Source: Nocardia sp. alder85J (lineage in GTDB: Bacteria > Actinomycetota > Actinomycetes > Mycobacteriales > Mycobacteriaceae). From it: a DNA stretch of 64,000 bases. The position numbers were made by a program, and so were the translations under genes. Below the pieces are notes generated by a model. It made no database searches. It saw nothing but the letters and a program-made list of their open reading frames with translations, and was not told the DNA's origin. Of the stretch, positions 1-9,084 are shown one piece after another. The stretch covers positions 1,054,001 to 1,118,000 of the forward strand of contig NZ_JAIUCZ020000001.1 in assembly GCF_020176955.2 (NCBI RefSeq), read 5' to 3'. Each line of letters begins with the position of its first letter. Position 1 is the first letter of the stretch.

Positions 1-1
1 C

Positions 2-1483
2 GCGATCGCCCGCCGCGTCGGCATGCCGCGGCGCATCGTGACCCTGCTCGAGGGCGAGGCCCTGTTCAACGACGCGACCGCCCTGGTCGCCCTGCGCACC
101 GCGGTCGCCGCCTCCGCCGGGGCGTTCAGCATCTGGCAGGCCGGCGCGAACTTCCTGTGGGCCACCATCGGCGGCGCGCTGATCGGCGGCGTCGCGGCCG
201 CGGTGCTGGCGGTGCTGCGGCTGCGCATCGTGGATCCGGTGCTGGACACCAGCGTGTCGCTGGTGGCCCCGTTCGCCGCCTACCTGCCCGCCGAAGCGGT
301 GCACGCCTCCGGCGTCATCGCCGGCGTCGTGTGCGGGCTGATCCTCGGCCAGGGAGCGCCGGTGTGGCAGACCGCCGCCTCCCGGATCGCCGAGCGCACC
401 AACTGGCGCACCATCCAGTTCATCCTGGAGAACGCGGTATTCCTGGTGATGGGCCTGCAGGTGCGGCACATCCTCGAAGACGCCTGGCACGGCGGACTGT
501 CGCACCTCACCCTGGGGCTCACCTGCCTGGCGGTCCTGGCCACCGTCATCGTCGTGCGGCCGATCTGGTGCTTCCCCTCCACCTACTTCGCCTGGTTCGT
601 CGAATCCCGCCCCCGCGGCAAACCCCGGCCCGCGTGGACCGCGCCCGCGGTGGTGTCGTGGGCGGGCATGCGCGGCGTGGTGACCCTCGCCGGCGCCCTG
701 CTGCTGCCGTCGGACACCCCGCAGCTGGCCACGCTGAAACTGCTGGCGCTGGTCGTCGTCGGCGGCACCCTGCTGTTGCAGGGCATCTCGCTGCCGTGGC
801 TGATCCGGCTGCTGCGGCTGCGCGGGCCCAGCCGCGCCGAGGACGCCCTGCAACAGGCGAACCTGTTGCAACAGGCCACCACCGCCGGACTGGCCGCGCT
901 CGAGGCCGAGATCGTGCCGGAGACCCCGCCGGAAATCGTGACGGCGCTCAAGGACCGGGTCACCCGCCGGGCCAACACCGCCTGGGAACAACTGGGCCGC
1001 TCGGAATCGCTGCGCATCACCCCCAGCGGTGAATACCGGCGGCTACGACTGGCGATGCTGCGCGCCGAACGCGAAACCGTGCTGCAGGTACGCGATTCCG
1101 GCGCCGTCGACCACGAGGTGCTGGAATACGTGATGGCCCAGCTGGACATGGAGGAATCCATCGTCGACCGGGTCGTCGAGGCCGACGAGGTCGAGGTCCC
1201 CGACCTGCTGGCCGCACCGTTGGCCGTCGGTTGCGACCATCTGCGCGCGGCCGCGCAGGTCCGTGTCCCCGACACCCCCGACCTGTGCTCGGAATGCGTT
1301 GCCGCCGGGCTGGTCTGGGTCCATCTGCGGATGTGCCTGACCTGCGGCCACGTCGCCTGCTGTGATTCCTCGCCGGGCAACCACGCCACCGGGCACTTCC
1401 ACAGCACCGGCCACCCGGTGATGCGCAGCGTCGAACCGGGGGAGTCGTGGCGGTGGTGCTACATCGACGAGATCCTCGGCTGA
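2..1483 (+). CDS. CPA1-type Na+/H+ antiporter with C-terminal UBP zinc finger (5' end cut by window)
   Basis: Inner-membrane cation/proton antiporter that would exchange Na+ (or K+) for H+. The reading frame is open from the second base, and the first visible residues match the conserved core of the NhaP/CPA1 exchanger family (LEGEALFNDATALV, then a WAGMRGVVTLAGAL helix). Several hydrophobic segments follow, then a soluble region. The last 83 or so residues form a ZnF-UBP-type module with CSEC, CLTCGH, CC and several His ligands, ending WRWCYIDE. This domain usually binds ubiquitin C-termini in eukaryotes; in a bacterium its role is unknown, perhaps a cytosolic metal or redox sensor. The true start lies upstream of the window. 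The antiporter family call is firm; the ion is not known. Confidence 0.9.
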   Translation, partial: AIARRVGMPRRIVTLLEGEALFNDATALVALRTAVAASAGAFSIWQAGANFLWATIGGALIGGVAAAVLAVLRLRIVDPVLDTSVSLVAPFAAYLPAEAVHASGVIAGVVCGLILGQGAPVWQTAASRIAERTNWRTIQFILENAVFLVMGLQVRHILEDAWHGGLSHLTLGLTCLAVLATVIVVRPIWCFPSTYFAWFVESRPRGKPRPAWTAPAVVSWAGMRGVVTLAGALLLPSDTPQLATLKLLALVVVGGTLLLQGISLPWLIRLLRLRGPSRAEDALQQANLLQQATTAGLAALEAEIVPETPPEIVTALKDRVTRRANTAWEQLGRSESLRITPSGEYRRLRLAMLRAERETVLQVRDSGAVDHEVLEYVMAQLDMEESIVDRVVEADEVEVPDLLAAPLAVGCDHLRAAAQVRVPDTPDLCSECVAAGLVWVHLRMCLTCGHVACCDSSPGNHATGHFHSTGHPVMRSVEPGESWRWCYIDEILG

Positions 1484-1501
1484 ACCACCGGCCGGTCGCC
1501 G

Positions 1502-2914
1502 CTACCGGCGCCGGGCGGCGGTCTCGCCGAGCGGCGCCGGCAGCGGGCGCGGGCAGCCGTCGGCGAGTTGCCGCACGAACTCGGCGAAGCGGTCCACGAA
1601 TCCGGCCACGGTCTCGCGATCGAACAGCACGACCGGATACAACAGGCCACCGTCGATCCCGGCGGGTGCACCGGCGGCGTCGTAGCGCTCGGCCAGGCCG
1701 AACTCGAAATCGTGTTTGGCGAAACGCACCCCGATCGGCACCTCGGTGATCGACAGCCCGTCGGGTTCGTGACCGGTCTCCGCCGCGCCGCGTTGCAGGA
1801 TCAGCGTCGCCTGGAACAGCGGATGCTCGGCATCCTGGGGCAGGCAGCGCAGCAGCCGGGGATTCGGCGTGTCCGGATGCGCGAACCCGGCCAGGCTCAC
1901 CCGGCGCACCTGATCGATCAGATCGTCGACATCGAGGGCGCGATCCAGCCGCACCCGCATCAGCACATCGTCGGAGAAATTACCCACCAGATCGGTCAGC
2001 GCCCGCTGATCACGGCCGGCGACCGCGGTCGCCACCGTCACATCCGCGCACCCCGTGAACTCACCCAGCGCCAGCGCGAACGCGGTCTGCAACAACATGA
2101 ACAGACTCCCGCGCACCCGCTGCGCGCGGTCCAGCAGCAGCCGGTGCGTCTCGGCGTCGAACGCGACCGCGACACTGTCACCACGGATGTCGCGGTCGAC
2201 CGGCCGCGGCCGGTCGTAGGGCATCGGCAACCGGCTCGGCCGCCCGGCCAGCGCATTGGACCAGTACCGCAGCTGCTGCCCGGCCCGGCTCCACGGATCG
2301 GCGAGGTCACCGAGCGACTCGTGCTTCCACAACGTGTAATCGGGATAGTCGACCGGCAGCGGCGTCCAGGCCGGCGCCTGCCCGGCCGCCCGCGCCAGAT
2401 ACGCCGTCACCAGATCCCGCAGCAGCGGCTGGATCGACGCACCGTCGAGGGCGATGTGGTGCACCACCAGCGCCAGCACCGCGTCCTGCTCGCCGAGCAG
2501 ATGGACCTCCGCCCGGATCGGCGTCTCGGTCGCCAGATCGAAATCGTGACACGCGAACGCGGCCAGCCGGGCCGGGAGTTCGGCCTCGGTCGTCGCCGTC
2601 ACCGGCACCTCGGGCAGCGTGTCCACGACCACCTGCGCGGGACCACGCTCGGTCAGCGGATGCAGCGTCCGCAACGGCAGATGCCGCACGACCACATCCC
2701 CGACCGCCGCCACCAGCGCCGCCGCATCGATCGCCAGACCACGAATCCGGTAGGCGCGCACCATGTTCCAGTCCATCGACCGGCCACGATGCGAATCGTC
2801 CCAGATGCGTTCCTGCGCCGGGGCCAGCGGCACATGCTCCGGCCGCGGCCGCCGTTCGAGCAGCACGGGCCGAGTCGGTGCAACCGGCCGGGCCGTCGCG
2901 GGCGCCTCCGGCAT
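1502..2914 (-). CDS. Free-standing condensation-domain protein (NRPS C-domain superfamily)
   Basis: About 470 residues made almost entirely of one condensation domain. The N-terminal PLAPAQERIW block, the catalytic HHIALDG (residues about 152-158, HHxxxDG intact) and the later VAGRD...LVGNF block are in the usual order. Such domains join acyl or aminoacyl groups on carrier proteins, or act as acyltransferases (PapA-like) or epimerases. No adenylation, carrier or thioesterase domain is nearby, so its partner must be elsewhere. The ATG was chosen because it lies about 30 residues before the domain behind a G-rich stretch. A GTG 23 codons upstream (2983) with GGAA at good spacing is an alternative. 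The function beyond the fold is not known. Confidence 0.82.
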   Translation of the reverse strand: MPEAPATARPVAPTRPVLLERRPRPEHVPLAPAQERIWDDSHRGRSMDWNMVRAYRIRGLAIDAAALVAAVGDVVVRHLPLRTLHPLTERGPAQVVVDTLPEVPVTATTEAELPARLAAFACHDFDLATETPIRAEVHLLGEQDAVLALVVHHIALDGASIQPLLRDLVTAYLARAAGQAPAWTPLPVDYPDYTLWKHESLGDLADPWSRAGQQLRYWSNALAGRPSRLPMPYDRPRPVDRDIRGDSVAVAFDAETHRLLLDRAQRVRGSLFMLLQTAFALALGEFTGCADVTVATAVAGRDQRALTDLVGNFSDDVLMRVRLDRALDVDDLIDQVRRVSLAGFAHPDTPNPRLLRCLPQDAEHPLFQATLILQRGAAETGHEPDGLSITEVPIGVRFAKHDFEFGLAERYDAAGAPAGIDGGLLYPVVLFDRETVAGFVDRFAEFVRQLADGCPRPLPAPLGETAARRR

Positions 2915-3795
2915 GGCAACCCCCGCGCGGAGCCCCGTCCTGGGGTTGAACACAGTGCCGATCCCTTCCCGCCACAACGCCACAATCAACGTTCCGGAAG
3001 CTAAGTTTCCGATATAACGCTTTGGTTACCACCTGGTCGCAAACAAATCAAGAGCACGCGTTCGGTACCGATCCACCCAGGCCGCAGGTCACGGCCGCGA
3101 CACGACCGCCTCCGCCCAGCTGGAGTCGACACCGCCACCCGGCCGACCGTCCCGGCACAACCCCGCTGCGCCAGCCCACCGCACCGCACCACACCACCCG
3201 GCCGACCGTCCCGGCTGCGCCCCGCCGCACCACCGGCAGGTCCCGGACCGCGACCACAGCGGCGCACGCCTGTCACCGGCCTCCCGGGGAGCCTCCGAAG
3301 TGGCTGAGACTGCGAGCAACTCGCGTTCCGGGTAATGCCGGACGGCTCCGATGGCCCACGGTCTCCGCGCAGCCCCCGCCGGTGCCACCAACCGATGACT
3401 TCCGCGCCCATCCGGCCCGACACCGGCACCGCCGGGCCACCCGGCGACACCGGCCCGGCGCGAACCCACTGCCTGGGACCAACCGCCGGCCAGGCGGCTA
3501 CCGACCGCGAGCACGGCTCCATCCCGGCGGCCTGCCCAGCCACGCGGCCGAACACCGCAACAGCCCGTCACCGCGCGCCACCGACCCGGCGCGACCACTT
3601 CCCGGGAAACCACCGCCGCGGAGGCGGCCGCCGACGGCCGGCGCGGCGCCGTCCGGCCCGCCTGCCGAGACGGGGCGGGAAGCCCGGTTCCCGGGGCATT
3701 ACTGTGGGCTGGTGCACAGCGGTCAGGATCCCACCGGCACCGAGAACACCCTCGGAGCCACTACCGACAGGGCCGGATCAGACGCAGGGAACGAC
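2915..3795. other. Long intergenic region, C-rich, with a 22-bp direct repeat
   Basis: About 880 bases without a convincing gene. The plus strand is very rich in CCG/CAC and would encode only a Pro/Arg/His/Thr low-complexity chain, so the long open frames here are composition artefacts. It contains two identical 22-bp copies at 3135-3156 and 3194-3215. The bases nearest 3000-3050 are less GC-rich and probably carry the divergent promoters for the condensation-domain gene. Confidence 0.6.
3135..3215. repeat. Two perfect 22-bp direct repeats, 59 bp apart
   Basis: The segment reading CCACCCGGCCGACCGTCCCG plus GC occurs at 3135-3156 and again at 3194-3215 with no mismatch. It lies in the C-rich intergenic stretch. 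It could be slippage in low-complexity DNA or paired protein-binding sites. Confidence 0.7.
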
Positions 3796-4512
3796 ATGAG
3801 GACAGGTCTCGGGAACGGGACAGTGGCAGCGCTTCACGACAGGGCCGGGACCGAGCCGGAGGACAGGGCCGAGGCGGAGCCGGAGGACGGCGTCGACGGT
3901 GCTGGAGCCGGGACCGGGTCGCGGTTGTGGGGCGGGACCACGCTGGCGGCGCGGCGGCAGGCGCGGCGCGCGGCGCTGCTGGAGGCGGCGCTGGATCTGA
4001 TCGGGGAGGCCGGGGCCGCGGCGGTCACGATGCGGGCCGTGTGCCGGCGAGCGGGGCTGACCGACCGGTACTTCTACGAGAGCTTCACCGGCCGTGACGA
4101 TCTGCTCGACACGCTCTATCGGCAGGTCGCCGAGGAATTCCTCGACCCCATGACCGATTTCGCCGCCGGCGAAGACCCCGACCGGGACCGCCGGGTCGCC
4201 GCGGCCCTGGTGGACAAGGTGCTCGACGACCCCCGCAAGTCCCGGCTGTTCCTGGTCGAGCCCTATTCGTCGACCGGACTGGGGCAGACGACCATCGCGG
4301 TGATGCCCGCCTTCACCCGGTTGCTGCAAGATCACCTGTTCGGTCACATCGCCGACCCGGAACGGCGGCGGCTGGCCGCGGTCACCATGGCCGCCGGGAA
4401 CGCGGGCATGTTCTCCGCCTGGCTCAACGGATCGCTGAAGGCCACCCGGGCCCAGGTCATCGAACACATCGTGGCCGTGCTGGCCGCATACCGGGCGATG
4501 TACCGGGCCTGA
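3796..4512 (+). CDS. TetR-family transcriptional regulator
   Basis: A 238-residue regulator. An N-terminal tail of some 40 residues is acidic and Gly/Ala-rich (several EPEDRAE-like steps). The TetR helix-turn-helix follows: ALLEAALDLIGEAGAAAVTM, then CRRAGLTDRYFYESFTGRDDLL. The rest is an all-helical ligand-binding domain with no recognised ligand signature. The ATG was chosen because GGGA lies five bases upstream; the frame is open further back only through low-complexity sequence. No gene is coupled to it, and the next gene (MgtC-like) is about 590 bases away, so its target is unknown. Confidence 0.88.
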   Translation: MRTGLGNGTVAALHDRAGTEPEDRAEAEPEDGVDGAGAGTGSRLWGGTTLAARRQARRAALLEAALDLIGEAGAAAVTMRAVCRRAGLTDRYFYESFTGRDDLLDTLYRQVAEEFLDPMTDFAAGEDPDRDRRVAAALVDKVLDDPRKSRLFLVEPYSSTGLGQTTIAVMPAFTRLLQDHLFGHIADPERRRLAAVTMAAGNAGMFSAWLNGSLKATRAQVIEHIVAVLAAYRAMYRA

Positions 4513-5103
4513 TCCGGAACACGATGCCGACCCCACCCGGACGTCGAGGCGCCTGTTCGCGCGTGCCGCCGAGCACGGTCTCGATCGGCCGTCGTCGAGC
4601 AGCATGATGCCGACGGTGCCGCCGCTCGCCGCGCGAACGGGGGCTGTCCGGCATCGAGCCGAGTGTTCGTCCCGAGCACGGCGCTGACCGGCGCGGACGG
4701 GAAGCCTCCGGTCGTCGGCCGGGGCAGGTGCGGCGAGCGCGTGCCCCCCTCGCGCCCAGCGCCGTGGCCGGGCGTCGGCTCGCCGATGGCGCCGGGCGCG
4801 GCTGCCGATTCGGTGCGACCCCACCGCCGCAGCAGCGCAGCCGGTGCCGTGACGCAGACGTCGGTCGCCGAGCCCGGACCGGCCCTCGGTGCGGTACCGG
4901 CCGGACATCGGCACGGCCGCGGTACCCGGAACCGGTCCGGTTCGCCCGGCATATGTCCGGCGGTGTCCACGAGCCGGAAGTGTCCGAAGGGCCCGTCCAT
5001 GCCAATTTGCCAACAATTCGCTGTGGGTAGCGGTGACCGGCGCGGCTGTCCCGGCGTCTTCCGGTAGCTTGCGGCGCGGAGGCGGCGAACCCGGAAGGGT
5101 GTC
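4513..5103. other. Intergenic region without a recognisable gene
   Basis: About 590 bases. Open frames on both strands are Arg/Pro/Ala-rich composition artefacts with no family resemblance. The only AT-richer patch (about 5000-5022) lies 80-100 bases before the MgtC-like start and is the likely promoter area. No riboswitch-like structure was recognised by eye. Confidence 0.5.
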
Positions 5104-5817
5104 ATGACGAGTGTGGACATGCTGCTCCGGCTGGCCGCCGGGGTCGGGCTGGGTGTGCTGATCGGTCTGGAGCGGCAGTATCGCGCGCGGATGGCCGGGT
5201 TGCGCACCAATGCCCTGGTGTCCACCGGCGCGACCCTGTTCGTCTTGTTGTCGGCGAACGGGTTCCACGGAGGCTCCGCGGATCCGACGCGGGTCGCGGC
5301 GCAGATCGTCTCCGGGATCGGGTTCCTCGGAGCGGGTGTGATCATGCGGGAGGGGCTGAGCGTGCGCGGGCTCAACACCGCCGCCACGCTGTGGTGCTCG
5401 GCGGCCGTCGGCGCGCTGGCCGGGGCGGGGATGTATCCGACCGCGGTCGCGGGGACGGTGGCGATCGTCGCCGTCAACACCGCGTTGCGCTGGGTGGGCC
5501 GGACCGTCGACCGGCATCCGGAGTCCGGTGGTGAGCAACAGGCAAGCTACCTGTTCACCGCGGTCACCGACGACGCGAACGAACCGCACGTGCGGGCGCT
5601 GCTGGTACAGGCGTTGTCGCGCACCGACTTCCGGCTGCTGTCGATCGCCAGCCGCAACAGCGGACCCGGACTGGTCGAGGTGCGCGCGGAACTGTCCGGC
5701 GACCATCGCGACGACCGCCAGATGGAATCCGCGGTCAGCCGGTTGAGCCTGGAGCCGTCGGTGACCAGCGTGGGCTGGAGCACCCCGGAAATCAGCGGCG
5801 CGGAGTCGCGCGAATGA
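5104..5817 (+). CDS. MgtC/SapB family membrane protein
   Basis: A 237-residue protein with the MgtC N-terminal domain: helices starting LLRLAAGVGLGVLIGLERQ, the conserved RMAGLRTNALVSTGATLF loop, GIGFLGAGVIMREG and VRGLNTAATLWCSAAVGAL. A soluble C-terminal domain of about 85 residues follows, resembling the ACT-like tail of this family. MgtC proteins help growth in low Mg2+ and intracellular survival in Mycobacterium and Salmonella, by modulating ATP synthase or membrane potential rather than by carrying Mg2+. A strong ribosome site (GGAAGGG) precedes the ATG. It stands alone, with no transport ATPase next to it. Confidence 0.9.
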   Translation: MTSVDMLLRLAAGVGLGVLIGLERQYRARMAGLRTNALVSTGATLFVLLSANGFHGGSADPTRVAAQIVSGIGFLGAGVIMREGLSVRGLNTAATLWCSAAVGALAGAGMYPTAVAGTVAIVAVNTALRWVGRTVDRHPESGGEQQASYLFTAVTDDANEPHVRALLVQALSRTDFRLLSIASRNSGPGLVEVRAELSGDHRDDRQMESAVSRLSLEPSVTSVGWSTPEISGAESRE

Positions 5818-5971
5818 GCGGCGACCGCGGGGTTCCGGAAGCGAACTGCGGCAACGGGACTGCCGCAGTCGGCGGCGGTGGCCCCGGGCTACGGTGGAGC
5901 ACCGGCCGCAGTCTGCCGATGGTGCACTGCGACACGAGGATTCGGAACATACGCGCAGTGGGGTGGGCGCG

Positions 5972-7708
5972 GTGACGGCGCTGCGTTCCTATCCCTCGCG
6001 CGGGGCGCTGGATCGGCCGCGGTCGCGGGTCGCCGATGTCGTGGTGTTCGCCGGGGCCGCGGTGCTGATCTGGGGGATCGTGCGGATCTCCGGTGGGCTC
6101 ACGGGGCAGTTCCAGGAGAACGCGCCCGCGGCGGCGGTGCCCACCGATGCCGCGCGACTGCCCTCCTACGCGGCGCGGTCGCTGCTGCGGATGTTCGTGG
6201 CGCTGGGGTTGTCGGTGACGTTCGCGCTGGCCTACGCCACCGCGGCGGCGCGGTTGCGGCGGGCGAGCGCGGTATTGCTGCCGGTGCTCGACATCGCGCA
6301 GTCGGTGCCGATCCTGGGGTTCCTGTCGGTGACGGTGACCGCGTTCATCGCCTTGTTCCCGGGATCGACGCTGGGCCTGGAATGCGCGTCGATCTTCGCG
6401 ATCTTCACCTCGCAGGCGTGGAACATGACCTTCGCGTTCCATCACAGCCTGGTGTCGCAGCCGCGGGAGATCGACGAGGCCGCGCGCACTCTGCGGTTGT
6501 CGCGGTGGCAGCGGTTCTGGCGGGTGGACGTGCCCAGCGGCATGGTGCCGCTGGTGTGGAATGCGATGATGAGTTTCGGCGGGGGCTGGTTCTTCCTGGT
6601 CGCGTCCGAGGCGATCAGCGTGAACAACCACCGGTACACGCTGCCGGGCCTCGGTTCCTATGTCGCGGCGGCCACCGACGACGGCGACACCGGCAAGGTG
6701 CTGTCGGCGATCGCAGTGATGATCGCGCTGGTGATCGGCGTGAACGTGGTGTTCTGGCGGCCGCTGACCGCCTTCGCCGAACGTTTCCGGTTCGAGGATT
6801 CCGAACCGGCGCAGGCGCCACGCAGCATCACACTGGACCTGTTGCGGCGCTCGCACATTCCCGAACCGGCCGCCCGGGTGCTGGGGCCGCTGGTGTACCC
6901 GCTGGACCGGGCGACGCGGGTGTTCGGGCTGGCCGAGCATCGGCTGCGGGTACCCGCGGCACGCCGCCGCGCCGGTGACGTCGTCTTCGCCGCGGCGCTC
7001 GCGGCGGCGATCGGCGTGGGCGGCTACCGGGCCGTCGCCTACGTGCGCGACACCTGCGGATTCGGGGAGGTGGGGCACGCGTTCGGGCTGGGCGCGCTGA
7101 CCCTGCTGCGGGTGCTGGTCCTGCTGGTCGTGTGCAGCCTCGTCTGGGTGCCGATCGGAGTGTGGATCGGGTTGAACCCCACGGTGTCCCGCTTCGCGCA
7201 ACCGGTGGTGCAGGTGCTCGCCTCCTTCCCGGCGAACTTCCTGTTCCCGCTGGTGACAGCGGTGCTGGTGGCCACCGGTGCGAGCCTGAACTGGGCGGGC
7301 ACCGTGCTGATGGCGCTGGGGTCGCAGTGGTACATCCTGTTCAACGTCATCGCCGGCGCCAGCGCGGTGCCCAACGATCTGCGCGAGGCGGCCGCGAATC
7401 TGCGGCTGACCCGGTCGCTGTGGTGGCGGCGGCTGATCCTGCCCGCGATCTTCCCCAGCTACGTCACCGGCGCCATCACCGCCGCCGGCGGCGCCTGGAA
7501 CGCGTCGATCGTCGCCGAGGTGGTCACCTATCACGGCACCACCCTCACCGCGGCCGGACTGGGCGCCTACATCGCCGACGCCACCGCCCACGGGGACTGG
7601 GCGCGCCTCCTCGTCGGCGTGGTGGTGATGAGTAGTTACGTCGTCGGCATCAACCGCCTGTGCTGGCGGCGACTGTACGCGCTGGCCCGACGCCGGTATT
7701 CGCTGTGA
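5972..7708 (+). CDS. ABC transporter permease, two fused NitT/TauT-type membrane domains
   Basis: About 578 residues containing two consecutive BPD-type permease domains joined in one chain. Each carries the EAA-type loop that docks the ATPase: EIDEAARTLRLSRWQRFWRV in the first half and DLREAAANLRLTRSLWWRR in the second. This is the fused permease of nitrate/sulfonate/bicarbonate-like importers. The gene is followed 18 bases later by its ATPase. No binding protein is encoded in the operon, so one must come from elsewhere or the system works without it. The GTG used is the last reasonable start before the first membrane helix, with G-rich sequence upstream; a GTG at 5894 would add 26 residues. 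Confidence 0.88.
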   Translation: MTALRSYPSRGALDRPRSRVADVVVFAGAAVLIWGIVRISGGLTGQFQENAPAAAVPTDAARLPSYAARSLLRMFVALGLSVTFALAYATAAARLRRASAVLLPVLDIAQSVPILGFLSVTVTAFIALFPGSTLGLECASIFAIFTSQAWNMTFAFHHSLVSQPREIDEAARTLRLSRWQRFWRVDVPSGMVPLVWNAMMSFGGGWFFLVASEAISVNNHRYTLPGLGSYVAAATDDGDTGKVLSAIAVMIALVIGVNVVFWRPLTAFAERFRFEDSEPAQAPRSITLDLLRRSHIPEPAARVLGPLVYPLDRATRVFGLAEHRLRVPAARRRAGDVVFAAALAAAIGVGGYRAVAYVRDTCGFGEVGHAFGLGALTLLRVLVLLVVCSLVWVPIGVWIGLNPTVSRFAQPVVQVLASFPANFLFPLVTAVLVATGASLNWAGTVLMALGSQWYILFNVIAGASAVPNDLREAAANLRLTRSLWWRRLILPAIFPSYVTGAITAAGGAWNASIVAEVVTYHGTTLTAAGLGAYIADATAHGDWARLLVGVVVMSSYVVGINRLCWRRLYALARRRYSL

Positions 7709-7726
7709 TCGAGGACGGGAGAACCC

Positions 7727-9058
7727 ATGACCAGCACCGGCACCGGCGCTGTGCTGCTCGAGGTCGACCGGGTCGGGATGTCGTTCACCGGCGCCGCCGG
7801 CGACACCCTGCGCGTGCTCGACGCCATCGACCTGACCCTGCGCGACGGTGAGTTCGTGGCGCTGCTCGGACGGTCCGGCTCGGGCAAGTCGACGTTGCTG
7901 CGCACCATCGCCGGACTGATCGCACCCACCTCCGGGCACGTCCGCTACCGCGGCACCGAACTCGACGGCGCCAATCCCGGTGCGGCACTGGTCTTCCAGT
8001 CGTTCGCGCTGATGCCGTGGCTGACCGTGCAGGACAACGTCGAACTGGGACTGGTCGCGCGTGGGGTGCCGCCGCGGCAGCGGTCCCGGCAGGCGCTGGC
8101 CGCCATCGACCTGATCGGTCTCGACGGTTTCGAGACCGCCTATCCCAAGGAACTGTCCGGCGGGATGCGGCAGCGGGTCGGATTCGCCCGCGCCCTGGTG
8201 CTGGAACCGGACCTGCTGCTGATGGACGAGCCGTTCTCCGCGCTGGACGTGCTGACCGCGGAGAACCTGCGCACCGAACTGGTGAACCTCTGGGAGACCG
8301 ACGATTTCCCCACCAAATGCGTGTGCATCGTGACCCACAACATCGAGGAGGCGGTGCTGCTGGCCGACCGGGTGGTGGTGCTCGGCGCCAACCCCGGCCG
8401 CATCATCGCCGATATCGCGGTCCCGATGGACCGCCCGCGCGACCGCCGCGCACCCGGTTTCGAACTGCTGGTCGACCAGATCTACGGCCTGCTCACCGGC
8501 CGCGACACCGCCCGCGCCGCACCCGAACCGGACAAGTCCACCCCGACGGCGACCCCGCTGCCCGACGCGTCGGTCGGCGGGCTGGCCGGCCTGGTGGAAC
8601 TGGTGTACACCTCCGGCGGCCGGGTGGACCTGGCCGATGTCGCCGACGACCTGAACTTCGAGATCGACGATCTGCTGCCTCTGGTCGACGCCGCCGCCCT
8701 GCTGGGCTTCCTCACCGTCGATTCCGGCGAGGTCACCCTCACCGACATCGGCGCCCGCTTCACCTCCGCCGACATCCAGGCGTCGAAACAGATCTTCGCC
8801 GAACAGGTCCGCCACCGCGCGCCGCTGGTCCGCACCATCTGCCAAGGCCTGCGCGGCAGCACCGACGGCACCCTGCGCGCGAGCTTCTTCCTGGACCTGC
8901 TGCGGCGCGGCTTCTCCCGCGAGGACGCCCAGCGGCAACTGGACACCGCCATCGCCTGGGGCCGGTACGCCGAACTGTACGACTACGACGCCGACGACGA
9001 CGAGATCACCGCCGACGAGGCGGCCGCGGAATTCGCCGACGTCCGCGACGGCTGGTGA
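7727..9058 (+). CDS. ABC transporter ATP-binding protein with C-terminal AAA-associated domain
   Basis: A 443-residue nitrate/sulfonate-class ATPase. Walker A is GRSGSGKST, the signature is LSGGMRQRVGFARAL and Walker B is LLLMDEPFSALD, followed by a VTHNIEEAV switch. About 150 extra residues (from roughly 290) form a winged-helix-like C-terminal domain typical of ATPases paired with fused double permeases (AAA-associated C-terminal family). It probably energises the permease encoded just upstream. GGGAGA lies eight bases before the ATG. The substrate is not predictable because no binding protein is present. Confidence 0.92.
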   Translation: MTSTGTGAVLLEVDRVGMSFTGAAGDTLRVLDAIDLTLRDGEFVALLGRSGSGKSTLLRTIAGLIAPTSGHVRYRGTELDGANPGAALVFQSFALMPWLTVQDNVELGLVARGVPPRQRSRQALAAIDLIGLDGFETAYPKELSGGMRQRVGFARALVLEPDLLLMDEPFSALDVLTAENLRTELVNLWETDDFPTKCVCIVTHNIEEAVLLADRVVVLGANPGRIIADIAVPMDRPRDRRAPGFELLVDQIYGLLTGRDTARAAPEPDKSTPTATPLPDASVGGLAGLVELVYTSGGRVDLADVADDLNFEIDDLLPLVDAAALLGFLTVDSGEVTLTDIGARFTSADIQASKQIFAEQVRHRAPLVRTICQGLRGSTDGTLRASFFLDLLRRGFSREDAQRQLDTAIAWGRYAELYDYDADDDEITADEAAAEFADVRDGW

Positions 9059-9084
9059 CGCCTGGGCCACCACGCATCACGGGC

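Noticed and set aside
1568..3004. A 478-codon plus-strand open frame opposite the condensation-domain gene
   Set aside because: Its product is Arg/Gln/His/Pro-rich and mirrors the real gene on the other strand, which has catalytic HHxxxDG.
3022..3795. A long N-terminal extension of the TetR gene and other frames in the C-rich gap
   Set aside because: Composition is low-complexity Pro/Arg/Thr, and a good ribosome site supports the later ATG.
5007..5033. TTGCCA...TAGCGG as a promoter for the MgtC-like gene
   Set aside because: The spacer is only 15 bases and the -10 match is poor, so it was not listed as a feature.
5792..9073. A 1093-codon minus-strand open frame opposite the ABC importer
   Set aside because: It is exactly antisense to the permease and ATPase genes, is rich in Gly, Arg, Gln and His and has no family resemblance. 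This is the usual artefact of high-GC third positions.
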